From positions 5,761,001 through 5,825,000 of the forward strand of contig NZ_CP108529.1 of the NCBI RefSeq assembly GCF_036002945.1: a stretch of 64,000 bases of DNA, read 5' to 3'. This document shows positions 8,611 to 16,907 of this stretch, one piece after another. The notes under the pieces were generated by a model. The model saw nothing but the letters and a program-made list of their open reading frames with translations, was not told the origin of the DNA and did no database searches. Every line of letters begins with the position of its first letter. Position 1 is the stretch's first letter. Source of the DNA: Streptomyces sp. NBC_01224. Its GTDB lineage: Bacteria; Actinomycetota; Actinomycetes; Streptomycetales; Streptomycetaceae. The position numbers and the translations under genes are program-made.

Positions 8611-9396
8611 ATGCGCGCACAGTCCTCGCTGGAGGCGGAGTTCGCTCACGCTCAGGCAGCGCGGTCACGGCGGAGCGGCGAGCGAGGCGGAGCGGTGGCG
8701 GTGAGCGCCGGACCGCAGCCGCCGGGGGCGCTGCTCGCCCTGCAGCGCAGCCTCGGGAACGCCGCGGTCACAGCCATGATCAAGCGAAGCCGCCACGAAC
8801 ACGGCCCCGGGTGCAGCCCGGCCGACTCCGGCGGGGCCGTCGGTGTCGGTGTCGTGCAGCGCGCCAAGAAGAAGGACTGGAAGCTCGGGTCGACGAGCAA
8901 CGAGCTGGCCGCCGTGAAGACGGCGCACTCCAGCGGTCCACTGGTCGATACGCTGCACCACATCATTCCCAAGTCGCTCTTCCAGCCGTTCCTCGCTGTG
9001 CTGACCCCCGCTCAGGAGCAGCAGATCAGCAACACGCTGGCACCACTCGCCCCGAAAGCGTTCGGCACGTCCGACGTCGACAAGGCACTGAAGAACATGC
9101 CGACCAACTTCCGCGTCGGCCCCCGGCCCGAGGACAGGACCGACGACCCGGGGGACGGCCTCGACCTGAACAAGGACGCCAAGGGCAACACCACGCCCCG
9201 CTCCGCCGAGCTCGAGAACGCCTTCAATTACATGACGGCCGCCATCAACGCGGGGGCGGTCACCCAGGCGGACTTCGAAAGCAAGTTCCTCGCCCCGGTC
9301 GAGGCGGCGTGCAAGCTGCACGGGACCAACATCGACATCGACCCCACACGGGGGACATGGTTGCAGGACAGCAGCGGCAAGTACCACATGCCCTAG
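8611..9396 (+). CDS. putative contractile-injection-system cargo protein with HHIIPKS nuclease-like motif
   Basis: A 261-residue protein with an excellent ribosome site (AGGAGGAGGG) before ATG 8611. Residues about 40-62 read PGALLALQRSLGNAAVTAMI, the L-LQR-x-x-GNAAV motif seen in proteins linked to extracellular contractile injection systems (eCIS; often with DUF4157) in actinobacteria. A VQR tripeptide follows. The C-terminal two thirds contain LHHIIPKSLF, like the first half of an HNH nuclease, then NFRVGPRPEDRTDDPGDG and TPRSAELENAF. No second HNH half is obvious, so nuclease activity is a guess. No eCIS structural genes are visible in the window, so delivery would depend on machinery elsewhere. 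No adjacent immunity gene is recognised. Confidence 0.55.
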   Translation: MRAQSSLEAEFAHAQAARSRRSGERGGAVAVSAGPQPPGALLALQRSLGNAAVTAMIKRSRHEHGPGCSPADSGGAVGVGVVQRAKKKDWKLGSTSNELAAVKTAHSSGPLVDTLHHIIPKSLFQPFLAVLTPAQEQQISNTLAPLAPKAFGTSDVDKALKNMPTNFRVGPRPEDRTDDPGDGLDLNKDAKGNTTPRSAELENAFNYMTAAINAGAVTQADFESKFLAPVEAACKLHGTNIDIDPTRGTWLQDSSGKYHMP

Positions 9397-9610
9397 TGTG
9401 TTTCGAAAGTGCTGGTCACAGCCCGACCCGAAGGGGGCGACCGCGCCGGTGCGGGCCCTGTTGGTCCTGACGAACCGAGAAGTCGCCCGCTGACCGACGA
9501 TCTACACCGAAGTCATCCGCCCACAACCAGCGTGAGCACACCGACACCGACGCACACCAGGCCCGTGACCCGCCACGTAACGATGCACACCACTCACTCT
9601 GCGAGCGTGA

Positions 9611-10141
9611 CTACAAGGAGGAGACCGCCTCCCCGTCCCGCCAAGCGATCCGCGTCGGCATCGGCTCCCCCACCACCGAGTCCCGCAGGAACAGCGGTGT
9701 CGAGCCGGCCATGCTCAGGTAGCCGTTCACACTCCGCGTGAGGGCGAGGCCGTAGCCGTCGGGGGTGTCCGCCCAACCCGTGCGCGTACGAGCAGCCCCT
9801 CCGTCCCTCGTCGCCCAGCCCCACTCGCGCCACACCCCCGTCACCAGGTCGAAATACCGGTCGGGGGTGTCCGGCGTGGTTCCCAGGACCCAGTACCGGA
9901 TGTCGAAGGTCGCCCAGCCGTCATCGGGATGGTTCAGGTCCTCGGGCAGGACAACCCCGCGGTGCAGGCCCGCGTGGGGCAGGTCCGGATGCCTTACGAC
10001 CTCGCCCGCGATTGTCAGCGGCGTCGCGGTGTCGGGGACCTCCGCCTCCGGCGTTGTCGTCAGTCGCCGACGCTCCGCGTCGACTCCCTCCTCCGCCTTG
10101 GATTCGAAGGCCCCAGACGCCGCTCCTTCTCCCACTGCCAA
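9611..10141 (-). CDS. hypothetical protein, N-terminus uncertain
   Basis: About 176 residues, not recognised. The middle is confident coding sequence (GWATFDIRYWVLGTTPDTPD, VTGVWREWGWATRDGG, YLSMAGSTPLFLRDSV), aromatic-rich, and looks like a soluble beta-rich protein. The listed start is a TTG (10141) with no ribosome site. A better-looking N-terminus (TQLLRHFTETLRALPPELSL) lies just upstream at about 10155-10262 but in another reading frame, which suggests a frameshift or a decayed gene. It is divergent from the zinc-ribbon gene at 10266. Confidence 0.5.
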   Translation of the reverse strand: MAVGEGAASGAFESKAEEGVDAERRRLTTTPEAEVPDTATPLTIAGEVVRHPDLPHAGLHRGVVLPEDLNHPDDGWATFDIRYWVLGTTPDTPDRYFDLVTGVWREWGWATRDGGAARTRTGWADTPDGYGLALTRSVNGYLSMAGSTPLFLRDSVVGEPMPTRIAWRDGEAVSSL

Positions 10142-10265
10142 TCGTGGGCGAGGTCGTTAGCGCCAGCGACAGTTCCGGGGGCAGCGCGCGGAGCGTCTCC
10201 GTGAAGTGCCGTAGCAGCTGGGTACGGGCCTCTGCCTGTGTTCTCACCGTTCTCACCCGCATAGG

Positions 10266-10976
10266 ATGCCCGTGACCAAGCGAGAGCGGGGGGCTCCAGT
10301 GGGTGAAATGCCAGGTGCGCGTGAGGAGTTGGACCGGCTCGGGCGTGCCCTGCGTGCGCAGTTCGTCGAGCTGATCGACGAACTGACCCCCGGCGCCGAC
10401 CTCGGCCTCCTCTTCCTCGACGAGCCGAACGTCGCCGACTGGCACGAGCCTCTGCGCTACAGCTACTCGGCCGTGTTCCGTGGGGAACGCCCCGAAGGGG
10501 TCGGCGCTGCCGACGTCGCCTCCCGGGCGGCCGGACTGCTCAGCCCGGCCGACTGGGACATCGCGGGGCCTCAGGAGGAGATCGACGGCACGAAACGCAC
10601 GTACGTCCTCACCGCCCGCCGCCCCGACGGCACCCGCATCGAAGTCCGCACGGGCGACCACAACTCGGCCGTGCTCTACAGCGGGCAGACCCCCGCCCTG
10701 GCCCTGCGCGAGCCGCAGGAGTTCCAGTGGCCGGAGCCGGTCCGGACGCCCGAGACCCTCACGCCCGGCTACGTGCTCTGCTACGAGTGCGACGGCCTCG
10801 GCGCCTGCCACGGCTGCGGTGGACGCGGCTGGGTGCCCAGCGAGCCCCATGGGCGCAGTAACTGCCGCCAGTGCGGCGGGCAACGCGTCTGCCCCATCTG
10901 CCGGGGCGGGGGCCAGTTGGCCGTCTTCCAGCTGTCGCCGTACCAGCTGACCTACTACCCCGAACTGAGCCAGTAG
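10266..10976 (+). CDS. hypothetical protein with C-terminal DnaJ-like zinc-ribbon cysteines
   Basis: A 236-residue protein. The N-terminal 150 residues look like a small globular alpha/beta domain (ADLGLLFLDEPN, RTYVLTARRPDGTRIEVR) found in Streptomyces hypothetical proteins. The C-terminus has closely spaced CxxC pairs: CYECDGLGACHGCGGRGW and CRQCGGQRVCPICRGGG. These resemble the CxxCxGxG repeats of DnaJ and should bind two zinc ions. Function is unknown; a protein-protein or nucleic-acid contact is the usual role of such ribbons. The ATG 10266 lacks a clear ribosome site; ATG 10308 or a GTG between them are alternatives. Confidence 0.6.
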   Translation: MPVTKRERGAPVGEMPGAREELDRLGRALRAQFVELIDELTPGADLGLLFLDEPNVADWHEPLRYSYSAVFRGERPEGVGAADVASRAAGLLSPADWDIAGPQEEIDGTKRTYVLTARRPDGTRIEVRTGDHNSAVLYSGQTPALALREPQEFQWPEPVRTPETLTPGYVLCYECDGLGACHGCGGRGWVPSEPHGRSNCRQCGGQRVCPICRGGGQLAVFQLSPYQLTYYPELSQ

Positions 10977-11035
10977 CCGCTATCCATGACCTGTTTCACA
11001 AGTGGATCAAGGTCTTGCGGTGATCAACTCTCCTG

Positions 11036-11392
11036 GCTCGGGGGGATCTGACAGACGCCCGGTGGGCGGTGCTGGAAACGTTGTTGCCGAAGGGCGTCAA
11101 GCCCGGCCGGCCGTCGGTGCACAGCAAGCGGCAGCTGATCAACGGCATGCGGTTCCGCACGCGCACCGGCATCCGGTGGCGGGACCTGCCGGAACGCCAT
11201 GGGCGGTGGGAGACGGTGTACGGGCTGTTCCGGCGCCGGCAGCGCAACGGCACCTGGCACCGCATCTTCGGGCAACTCCAGGCCCAGGCCGACGCGAAGG
11301 GCCTGATCACCAGGGAGGTCTCGGTGGACTCGACGATCGCCCGCGCCCACCAGCACGCGGCCGGCGCCCGACTGCGGTTGGGGCTGACTTGC
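11036..11392 (+). pseudogene. IS5-family transposase, N-terminal fragment
   Basis: The translation runs DLTDARWAVLETLLP, GRPSVHSKRQLINGMRFRTR, GIRWRDLPERHGRWETVYGL, GTWHRIFGQLQAQADAKGL, VSVDSTIARAHQHAAGA. This is the N-terminal DUF4096 domain and first catalytic Asp region (VSVDST) of IS5-group transposases. A stop lies just before it and the reading frame loses homology after HQHAAGA, so the DDE domain is gone. It abuts the MarR operator region, so the insertion end may have been captured there. Confidence 0.8.
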
Positions 11393-11400
11393 AGCAGGTT

Positions 11401-11414
11401 ATACGAAATCGTAT
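11401..11414. promoter_or_regulatory. operator palindrome upstream of the MarR gene
   Basis: ATACGA-AA-TCGTAT, a perfect palindrome ending 12 bases before the GTG start. A second related half-copy (TTCGAAATCGTGAA, 11417-11430) covers the start codon itself. CGAAATCGT occurs twice, 17 bases apart. MarR proteins bind such palindromes next to their own promoter. Confidence 0.6.
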
Positions 11415-11425
11415 AGTTCGAAATC

Positions 11426-11860
11426 GTGAAGTCCGAATCCGTGCCATCCGAGTGGTCGGCCCTGCTCGCACTGCAGCGGGCCACCCACGCCACCCTGCAA
11501 GTACTCGCCGCGGAGCTCGTCGACCTGGACCTGACCCCCTCCGAGATCAACGCGCTGGCCAATCTTGCCGACGGCCGGGGTCGGACTGTGTCCGAGCTCG
11601 GCGTGGCCGTGGGCACCCGCCCCACCACGCTGACCAGCGTGCTGGACCGCCTGGAACGGCGAGGCCACATCACCCGCGGCACCCGCCCGGGAGACCGCCG
11701 TGCGGTGCTCATCGAACTCACCGCCTCCGGCCGCGTGGCCGCCGCCACGATCCGCCAGGCCATCACCGACCTGGAGCACCGCGCACTCCACGGCCTGCCG
11801 GCCGACGCGATCGCCTGCCTTCGCGCCGCCCTGCAGGCCCTGACCGAGGTGTCCTCATGA
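11426..11860 (+). CDS. MarR-family transcriptional regulator
   Basis: A 144-residue winged-helix protein. The DNA-binding core reads LTPSEINALANLADGRGRTV, SELGVAVGTRPTTLTSVLDR, LERRGHITRGTRPGDRRAVL, the standard MarR helix-turn-helix, recognition helix and wing (GDRRAV). The GTG start at 11426 lies inside a palindromic operator and has no visible ribosome site, so a leaderless transcript is likely. Its stop overlaps the next gene by ATGA, so the two are coupled. Its ligand is unknown. Confidence 0.85.
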   Translation: MKSESVPSEWSALLALQRATHATLQVLAAELVDLDLTPSEINALANLADGRGRTVSELGVAVGTRPTTLTSVLDRLERRGHITRGTRPGDRRAVLIELTASGRVAAATIRQAITDLEHRALHGLPADAIACLRAALQALTEVSS

Positions 11861-12273
11861 CCACCCAGCCCGCCGACTTCGACGCACTGATGGCCGAAGT
11901 AACCGCGACCGCAGGGAAGTTCGGCCACCGGGAGCACGTACATCTGACGTGGCTGGCCGTGCGGCGGTTCGGTACGCCTGCGGCGGTCGGTCTGGTCAGC
12001 GACGGCATCCAGCGCACCGCCCGCTACGCGGGCGCACCCCAGAAGTACCACGCGACCGTCAGCCGAGCCTGGGTGGAACTGGTAGGCCACCACGCGGCCG
12101 AACACGGCGACGACGACTTCACCGCGTTCGCCGACCACCACCCCGTCCTGCTCGACAAGCGCCTTCTGACCCGCTTCTACCGTCCGGCGACGCTGGCCGA
12201 CTCACAGGCGAGGACTGGCTGGGTCGAGCCCGACCTCGCCCCGTTCCCATGGCAGGACTCCGATCGGCGGTAA
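11857..12273 (+). CDS. conserved hypothetical protein coupled to MarR
   Basis: 138 residues. The sequence has the pattern FGHREHVHLTWLAVRRFG, then KYHATVSRAWVELVGHHA, then HPVLLDKRLLTRFYRPA and RTGWVEPDLAPFP. I recognise this as a recurrent small family of uncharacterised bacterial proteins, with conserved His, Trp and a C-terminal WVEPDLxPLP tail, but no function is known to me. The start ATG 11857 overlaps the MarR stop by four bases. It probably carries out the activity that the MarR protein controls. Confidence 0.65.
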   Translation: MTTQPADFDALMAEVTATAGKFGHREHVHLTWLAVRRFGTPAAVGLVSDGIQRTARYAGAPQKYHATVSRAWVELVGHHAAEHGDDDFTAFADHHPVLLDKRLLTRFYRPATLADSQARTGWVEPDLAPFPWQDSDRR

Positions 12274-12486
12274 CCCCGGGAGGAACAGGCGCGGTGACCT
12301 ACGCCTCGGCCTGCCCCACGCCGCGCCGGCCCAGATGTACGGGGTTGACCGTTCCGCAGTCTCCGGTGCGGTCCGCGAGATTCGTCCGCTCCTGACATGC
12401 GGCGAGGGTAGTGCCAGGCTCTGACATCCGGAGTCGCTCTGCCGGTCAGAGGCAGGCAAGGCGGCTGACGGAGCGGCCCGGACGCC

Positions 12487-13293
12487 TCATGCGTGGAGAA
12501 CCTGTTCCGCCATCTCCCGGACCGCGTCGGCCAGGGCGTCAGGAGCGGTGAGGTGGGCGACGTGTCCCTGGCCGGCGAGTGTGACGATCCGCGCGTTCGG
12601 CAGGGTTGCCGCCAGGTCGGCCAGGCGCTCGCGCAAGTGGGCGGGACTGAGGTCTCCCTCGACCAGGGTCGTCGGCATTCCGAGCGTCGCGAAGCGATCG
12701 ATACCGACGCCGAGCGCGTCGATCGCCTCGTCATCGGCGATCAGCGCCTCCGCGTGGGCGGAGAGTGCCGCTCGCACCCGCTGGTCGGCGAACATCGCGT
12801 CGACCACGCCTGCGGGCATGCGGACGATGTCACGCATGTGGATGCGCATCGCCCCGACCGGGTCGCCCGCGTCGAGCGCGGCACGGGCACGGACTCCCGC
12901 CTCTCCGGCCACCAACTCCCGGGTGGGCATGGGAGGTTCGTAGAGGAAAAGTCCGGCGAACGCCGACGGTGCGAGCAACGCGGCTTCCATCGCCGCGACG
13001 GCACCGGAGGAATGCCCCACGAGAAGCACGGGGGGCTTGAGGAGTTCCGCGACGGCGACGATGTCGGCTGCCTCGACGGCCATCGAATGGGGCAGTGCGA
13101 TGTCCGCCCCGGGAGCGTAGACCCGTCGGTTGATCCTGACGACACGGAAGTCGTCGGCCAGTTGGCGGGTGACGCCGTCCCAGGTCGTCGCGTCTCCGCC
13201 GCCCGGGTGGACCACCAGGAGGTTCGGCCCGCGACCGTCATCGAGAGCGGTAATGGGTCGACCGTCATCGGATGATGCGAGAAGCTCAGTCAT
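12487..13293 (-). CDS. alpha/beta-hydrolase fold protein
   Basis: 268 residues. It shows the alpha/beta-hydrolase landmarks: oxyanion-loop VVHPGGGDATTWDGV, nucleophile elbow VGHSSG (Ser), an acidic residue in TTLVEGDLSP, and the catalytic His in AGQGHVAHLTAPD. The general role is hydrolysis of an ester, lactone, amide or halide; the substrate is unknown. The start may be ATG 13293 or ATG 13323; neither has a strong ribosome site. It stands alone on the minus strand. Confidence 0.8.
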   Translation of the reverse strand: MTELLASSDDGRPITALDDGRGPNLLVVHPGGGDATTWDGVTRQLADDFRVVRINRRVYAPGADIALPHSMAVEAADIVAVAELLKPPVLLVGHSSGAVAAMEAALLAPSAFAGLFLYEPPMPTRELVAGEAGVRARAALDAGDPVGAMRIHMRDIVRMPAGVVDAMFADQRVRAALSAHAEALIADDEAIDALGVGIDRFATLGMPTTLVEGDLSPAHLRERLADLAATLPNARIVTLAGQGHVAHLTAPDALADAVREMAEQVLHA

Positions 13294-13501
13294 GCGCACA
13301 AGTCTGTACCTGCCGGCCGACATCGCGCCGAGAGTCTGCCGACATTCCGCGCTGCCGACAGCGGTCGCCCCTCCCGGCGGCTGCCCTTCCCGGTAGCCCG
13401 CCAGGAGAGCCGTCCCCGCTGGTTGCTACCGACGGAGCCCCGTGGCACGCACCGCTCATCACCTTCCCCCTTCGCAGACCAGGAAGACCCACGACGACCG
13501 A

Positions 13502-13831
13502 GTGAGCAGCCCTTGGCACTCCGTGGTCCAAACCGCTCTCCGATACAGCACCCGAAGCCTCACCGAAGCGGCGAGCGAGGGGCGCAGGCCCCGGCCGCAA
13601 TGGGTCCGCCGCCGCGTGGACGTCTACTGCTTCCCCCGCCACAACCGCGACCGCGGGGTCTCACGGGATTCCGCCCTGGCGGAACGCCGATCCCGCCAAC
13701 GCCTCCGCGCGCAGGCGGGGACCATTCGGCGCCTGGTGAACACCACCACCGGAGAACTCGCGTGCGAAGCCGCAGACATGGTGGACGTACCACCGGCGAA
13801 CCACCGGCACAGCTCGATCTGGCTCGCCTGA
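13502..13831 (+). CDS. hypothetical small basic protein
   Basis: A 109-residue frame from GTG 13502 with third-position GC typical of coding sequence throughout. It is Arg-rich (RPRPQWVRRRVDVYCFPRHN, ERRSRQRLRAQAGTIRRLVN) and ends TTGELACEAADMVDVPPAN. I do not recognise it and there is no clear ribosome site, so it may be a real small gene or a remnant. Confidence 0.35.
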   Translation: MSSPWHSVVQTALRYSTRSLTEAASEGRRPRPQWVRRRVDVYCFPRHNRDRGVSRDSALAERRSRQRLRAQAGTIRRLVNTTTGELACEAADMVDVPPANHRHSSIWLA

Positions 13832-13991
13832 TGGTGTGAAATCCCGTTCGCATGGTGGGAGATGGAGGCGATGCGGTACGGTGACGAAACCATCACGCTC
13901 TGTGCGCCTCCGTGCACATGGAGCGGCCCCCGGCGGTGCGTCAACACCAACCGAGGGCCTTCATCACCAGTGGAACCAGAGGCCACCGGAA

Positions 13992-14975
13992 ATGCTGCGT
14001 CATGCTATCGCGCCGTCCGCGCGCTATACGAAGGCATCGCACGATGTCGTCCGCCATCCGCGTCTGAACAGTGACGCGAAAGTCCTGCTCGTGTACGTCC
14101 AGGGTCTTCCCGAGGACGCCACGGACAAGTCCCTGAGCGAACTCGCCCAGAAGCTGGGCATCAAGGGCCGCGCGTACCAGAAGGCGAAGCAACAGCTGGT
14201 CGAGCACGGGTACGTCCACGAGTGGCGGAGCCAGGGCAGCGGGGGCCGCTGGATCACTGAGCAGCTGGTCGCGAACAACCCTCTGACGAGTGAGCAGGCG
14301 AAACACCTGCGAGGGGCCGTGCCCGCCGCCCCGCCGCTGCCGAGTACGCAGTTGCCGACCGTCGGCGAACCGACTGCCCGGTCGGCCGGTGGCTATGAAC
14401 CGGTAGAAGACCACAGTGATAAGACCACTCCCCACCCACCCTCCGAAGCCGAGCCGGCGACGGACCCGGATCCCGAGCCGACGGCGGAGTCGGCCGACTC
14501 CCCCCAACTCGCCCGGGCGGAACGGGTCCTGCTCTCCCTGCGCCACTCCCGCCGCGAATTGCACCTGGGCGTACGGGAGGCCCGCGCACTGGCTGTGGAA
14601 GCGGTCAAGTGGCTGGAGCGCGGCCTGAGCGAGTCCGACCTGCGCCAGGCCTTACTCGCCGAACGCCCGCAGGACGGCGTGCGCTCGGCGGTCGGCTTCC
14701 TGCGCTACCGCCTCATCCAGAAACTTCCCGAGCCCCAGGCCCCGCTCCCGCCGTACGAGCCCGCGCCCGTCCGTGAGCTGCTGGAGTGCGAGGGCCCGGG
14801 CGAGAAACACGTCTTCCGCCCCCTGGCCGACGAGACGGAATGCGCACCGTGCCGCCGGTCCACAGCACACGCGACCTTCTACGGCGCCCGCGCACCGGAG
14901 CCCGACCGCGTCCCGTGGCGGGAGCGGATCGCGAGAATCAACGGGACGTCGACGGCCCTGCCCGCGCGGCAGTAG
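13992..14975 (+). CDS. helix-turn-helix (wHTH) protein with disordered linker
   Basis: A 327-residue protein. Residues about 10-95 form a winged-helix domain (HPRLNSDAKVLLVYVQGL, SLSELAQKLGIKGRAYQKAK, VEHGYVHEWR) like the phage/plasmid replication-type HTH proteins that are frequent in Streptomyces. A Pro/Glu/Asp-rich linker follows (about 110-170). A helical segment (LHLGVREARALAVEAVKWL, LLAERPQDGVRSAVGFLRYR) comes next and then a short Cys motif (ECAPC) near the end. No function has been shown; such proteins are often called transcriptional regulators or helix-turn-helix proteins. The ATG at 13992 fits the start of homology; longer frames reach back to 13836. Confidence 0.65.
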   Translation: MLRHAIAPSARYTKASHDVVRHPRLNSDAKVLLVYVQGLPEDATDKSLSELAQKLGIKGRAYQKAKQQLVEHGYVHEWRSQGSGGRWITEQLVANNPLTSEQAKHLRGAVPAAPPLPSTQLPTVGEPTARSAGGYEPVEDHSDKTTPHPPSEAEPATDPDPEPTAESADSPQLARAERVLLSLRHSRRELHLGVREARALAVEAVKWLERGLSESDLRQALLAERPQDGVRSAVGFLRYRLIQKLPEPQAPLPPYEPAPVRELLECEGPGEKHVFRPLADETECAPCRRSTAHATFYGARAPEPDRVPWRERIARINGTSTALPARQ

Positions 14976-15007
14976 GACTGTCCGACCCGACTGCCATAGT
15001 GCGGCCC

Positions 15008-15583
15008 ATGGATGAGAACTCCTTCTGGGCCCTGATGGAGGGCTCTCAGCAGCAGACCGGCGACCCGGACCAGCGGCTGGAGGCACTGCGTGAGCAACTC
15101 AAGCAGCGGTCACTGGCAGAGATCGTGCAGTTCCAGTCGTGCCTGCACCAGGTGCGACGGCGGATCGACACGTGGGAGATGTGGGTCGCCGCCGAGCAGA
15201 TCCACGGAGGATCGTGCTCCGACGACAGTTTCTGGTACTTCCAGTTCTGGGTGCTCGGCCTCGGCCGAGAGACGTACGAGAGGGCGGTGGCCGATCCGGA
15301 TTCGTTGGCGGAGTCCCCGAAGCTGCGCGCGCTGGCCGGACGCCCCCTGCAGGACTGGTCGGACGACGAGTGGCCCGAGTGGGAGTCACTGGACTACGTC
15401 GCGGCCGAGGCCTTCGACATGCTGACGGGCGAGGAGGAAGGACTTGAGAAGGCACTGGAGGCCGAGGGCCTGGACCTCCCCTGCAACCCCGAACCGAGCG
15501 GCGAGGCGTGGGACATACGCAACGCGGACGAAGCGTCGCGTCGGCTGCCGCGTCTCAGCCGGATGTTCCCGCTCGCCGGCTGA
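15008..15583 (+). CDS. DUF4240 domain protein
   Basis: 191 residues. The start MDENSFWALMEGS and the middle SDDSFWYFQFWVLGLGRETY, VADPDSLAESP and LDYVAAEAFDMLTGEE are characteristic of DUF4240, a family abundant in Streptomyces with no established biochemical role. It is acidic and soluble. It follows the HTH gene by 32 bases on the same strand and could be cotranscribed. Confidence 0.8.
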   Translation: MDENSFWALMEGSQQQTGDPDQRLEALREQLKQRSLAEIVQFQSCLHQVRRRIDTWEMWVAAEQIHGGSCSDDSFWYFQFWVLGLGRETYERAVADPDSLAESPKLRALAGRPLQDWSDDEWPEWESLDYVAAEAFDMLTGEEEGLEKALEAEGLDLPCNPEPSGEAWDIRNADEASRRLPRLSRMFPLAG

Positions 15584-15658
15584 GTCCACGGGGGAAATCT
15601 TGAGAGAGACGGCCGCCGGCTCGCCGTTGACGAGAACGGGGCATCCCTGGTGGTTCCG

Positions 15659-16240
15659 CTATCCGGCCACGGCTGTACGCCTCGCCGCCCAGAAACGGTA
15701 GACAACCCAGCCGGCACTGAACACAGCGGCCGTCCAGACGATGACCTCGGCGAGAACAATTGCCGGGGTCAAGGTGAGGTGCGGTCGGGGCGGTAGCACG
15801 ACCATCTGCACGGCAGCACCCACCGGAACCGTCAACGCCGCAAGCAAGCCGATCAATCCAGGCCGCCGGATGGCTGCACCCACCGCGCCCAGGACCAGCC
15901 CGAGCGGCAGTCCCGCCACCCACCACCTGACCATCTCCGTGCCGGCCCCCGAGGCGAAGGCGTCCGTCACGTAGTACGCCCCCGTGGCAGCGATCAGCGC
16001 CAGGGCCCCGACCAGCGCGCCTCGGACCGGTGTCCCGGCCAGCCAGCCCACCGCCACCGCCAGCGCGGCCCAGGACCAGCCTGCGTCCATCAGCAGGCTG
16101 AGCACCTTGGCAGCACTGGCCCAAACGGTGCCCGCAAGAGGGGCGCCGAGCTCCCCGTACGGGGAGGAAAGCGCGTTGATGAGCGAGGTGGCCGCCCCGA
16201 GTCCCACCCCGGCCGCAAGAGCACCCATCGTGATCTTCAT
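15659..16240 (-). CDS. hypothetical membrane protein
   Basis: A 193-residue protein with about five hydrophobic segments and very few charged residues (for example MGALAAGVGLGAATSLINAL, LALIAATGAYYVTDAFASG, IVLAEVIVWTAAVFSAGWVV). The layout resembles actinobacterial DUF-type small integral membrane proteins. No transport or enzymatic motif is visible. ATG 16240 is the best fit; the frame extends to 16264. Confidence 0.6.
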   Translation of the reverse strand: MKITMGALAAGVGLGAATSLINALSSPYGELGAPLAGTVWASAAKVLSLLMDAGWSWAALAVAVGWLAGTPVRGALVGALALIAATGAYYVTDAFASGAGTEMVRWWVAGLPLGLVLGAVGAAIRRPGLIGLLAALTVPVGAAVQMVVLPPRPHLTLTPAIVLAEVIVWTAAVFSAGWVVYRFWAARRTAVAG

Positions 16241-16324
16241 ACCGGGAGAGTATCCAACCGACATTCACGGAAGACTGCGGAGAACCTGTGATCCGGAGGC
16301 ACTGCCGGCGAGAGGGAGGTCGAG

Positions 16325-16573
16325 ATGGCACGCAGGCTGCGGTTCAACGGCACAGGCAGCGGCGGCACCGGATGTCCGTCACTCCATGGCTTCTGGAGCT
16401 TCGACGGCCGCCTCGTGATCACCGAGGACTGGCATGCCGAACTGTGGCTCGACGACGCGGACACCATTGCCACGTACCAGCGGGTGTGGCAGTCCCTGAG
16501 TGGATCGGCCCTGTTCGGAGCGGAGGTACAACACGTGATCGCCAGGGCGCGCCGAAGCCTCGACCTCCGCTGA
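16325..16573 (+). CDS. small chimeric protein: DUF397-neighbour N-terminus, DUF5753-like tail
   Basis: 82 residues with a strong ribosome site (GGGAGG) before ATG 16325. The first 20 residues (MARRLRFNGTGSGGTGCPSL) are those of a small Streptomyces protein family usually found beside XRE/DUF397 genes. The rest (VITEDWHAELWLDDADTIA, YQRVWQSLSGSALFGAEV) looks like the C-terminal tail of an XRE/DUF5753 regulator. It therefore reads as an in-frame fusion left by a deletion between neighbouring regulatory genes. Function is unknown; the family assignments come from memory. Confidence 0.5.
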   Translation: MARRLRFNGTGSGGTGCPSLHGFWSFDGRLVITEDWHAELWLDDADTIATYQRVWQSLSGSALFGAEVQHVIARARRSLDLR

Positions 16574-16603
16574 CGGCGGCTGCCACGCTCGATCGAGGCT
16601 GAC

Positions 16604-16798
16604 CTACTGGGTGCGCAGAGAGGCAACGAACCGTGCCCATGTGTCGCGACGTACGGCTATGTGCGGCCCGCGAGGTTGCTTGGAGTCCCGAACGCCAACC
16701 GCCGATTGCAGGTCCGCGACCTCGACGCACTCCGTGCTGCTGCCGCCGCTGCGACTGCTCTTCCGCCACTGGGAGCCGGCGGAAGGCTGATTCGTCAT
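16604..16798 (-). CDS. DUF397 domain protein (copy 1)
   Basis: 64 residues with the DUF397 signature WRKSSRSGGSSTECVEVA, VRDSKQPRGPHIAV and TWARFVASLR. ATG 16798 follows a GAGGAGGT ribosome site. DUF397 proteins partner XRE/DUF5753 regulators in Streptomyces, as in the BldB/WhiJ-type systems that tune development and antibiotic production. A second copy lies upstream on the same strand, next to its XRE gene. Confidence 0.9.
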   Translation of the reverse strand: MTNQPSAGSQWRKSSRSGGSSTECVEVADLQSAVGVRDSKQPRGPHIAVRRDTWARFVASLRTQ

Positions 16799-16907
16799 GA
16801 GTACACCTCCTCGTGGCCTGGAGAGAGCTGGGTCCCGGGCAGTCTGCCGGTGGCGGCCCTGACTGCGAGGCATCGCGGACGCCACCCCTCACACAGGAGG
16901 TGGCCTA

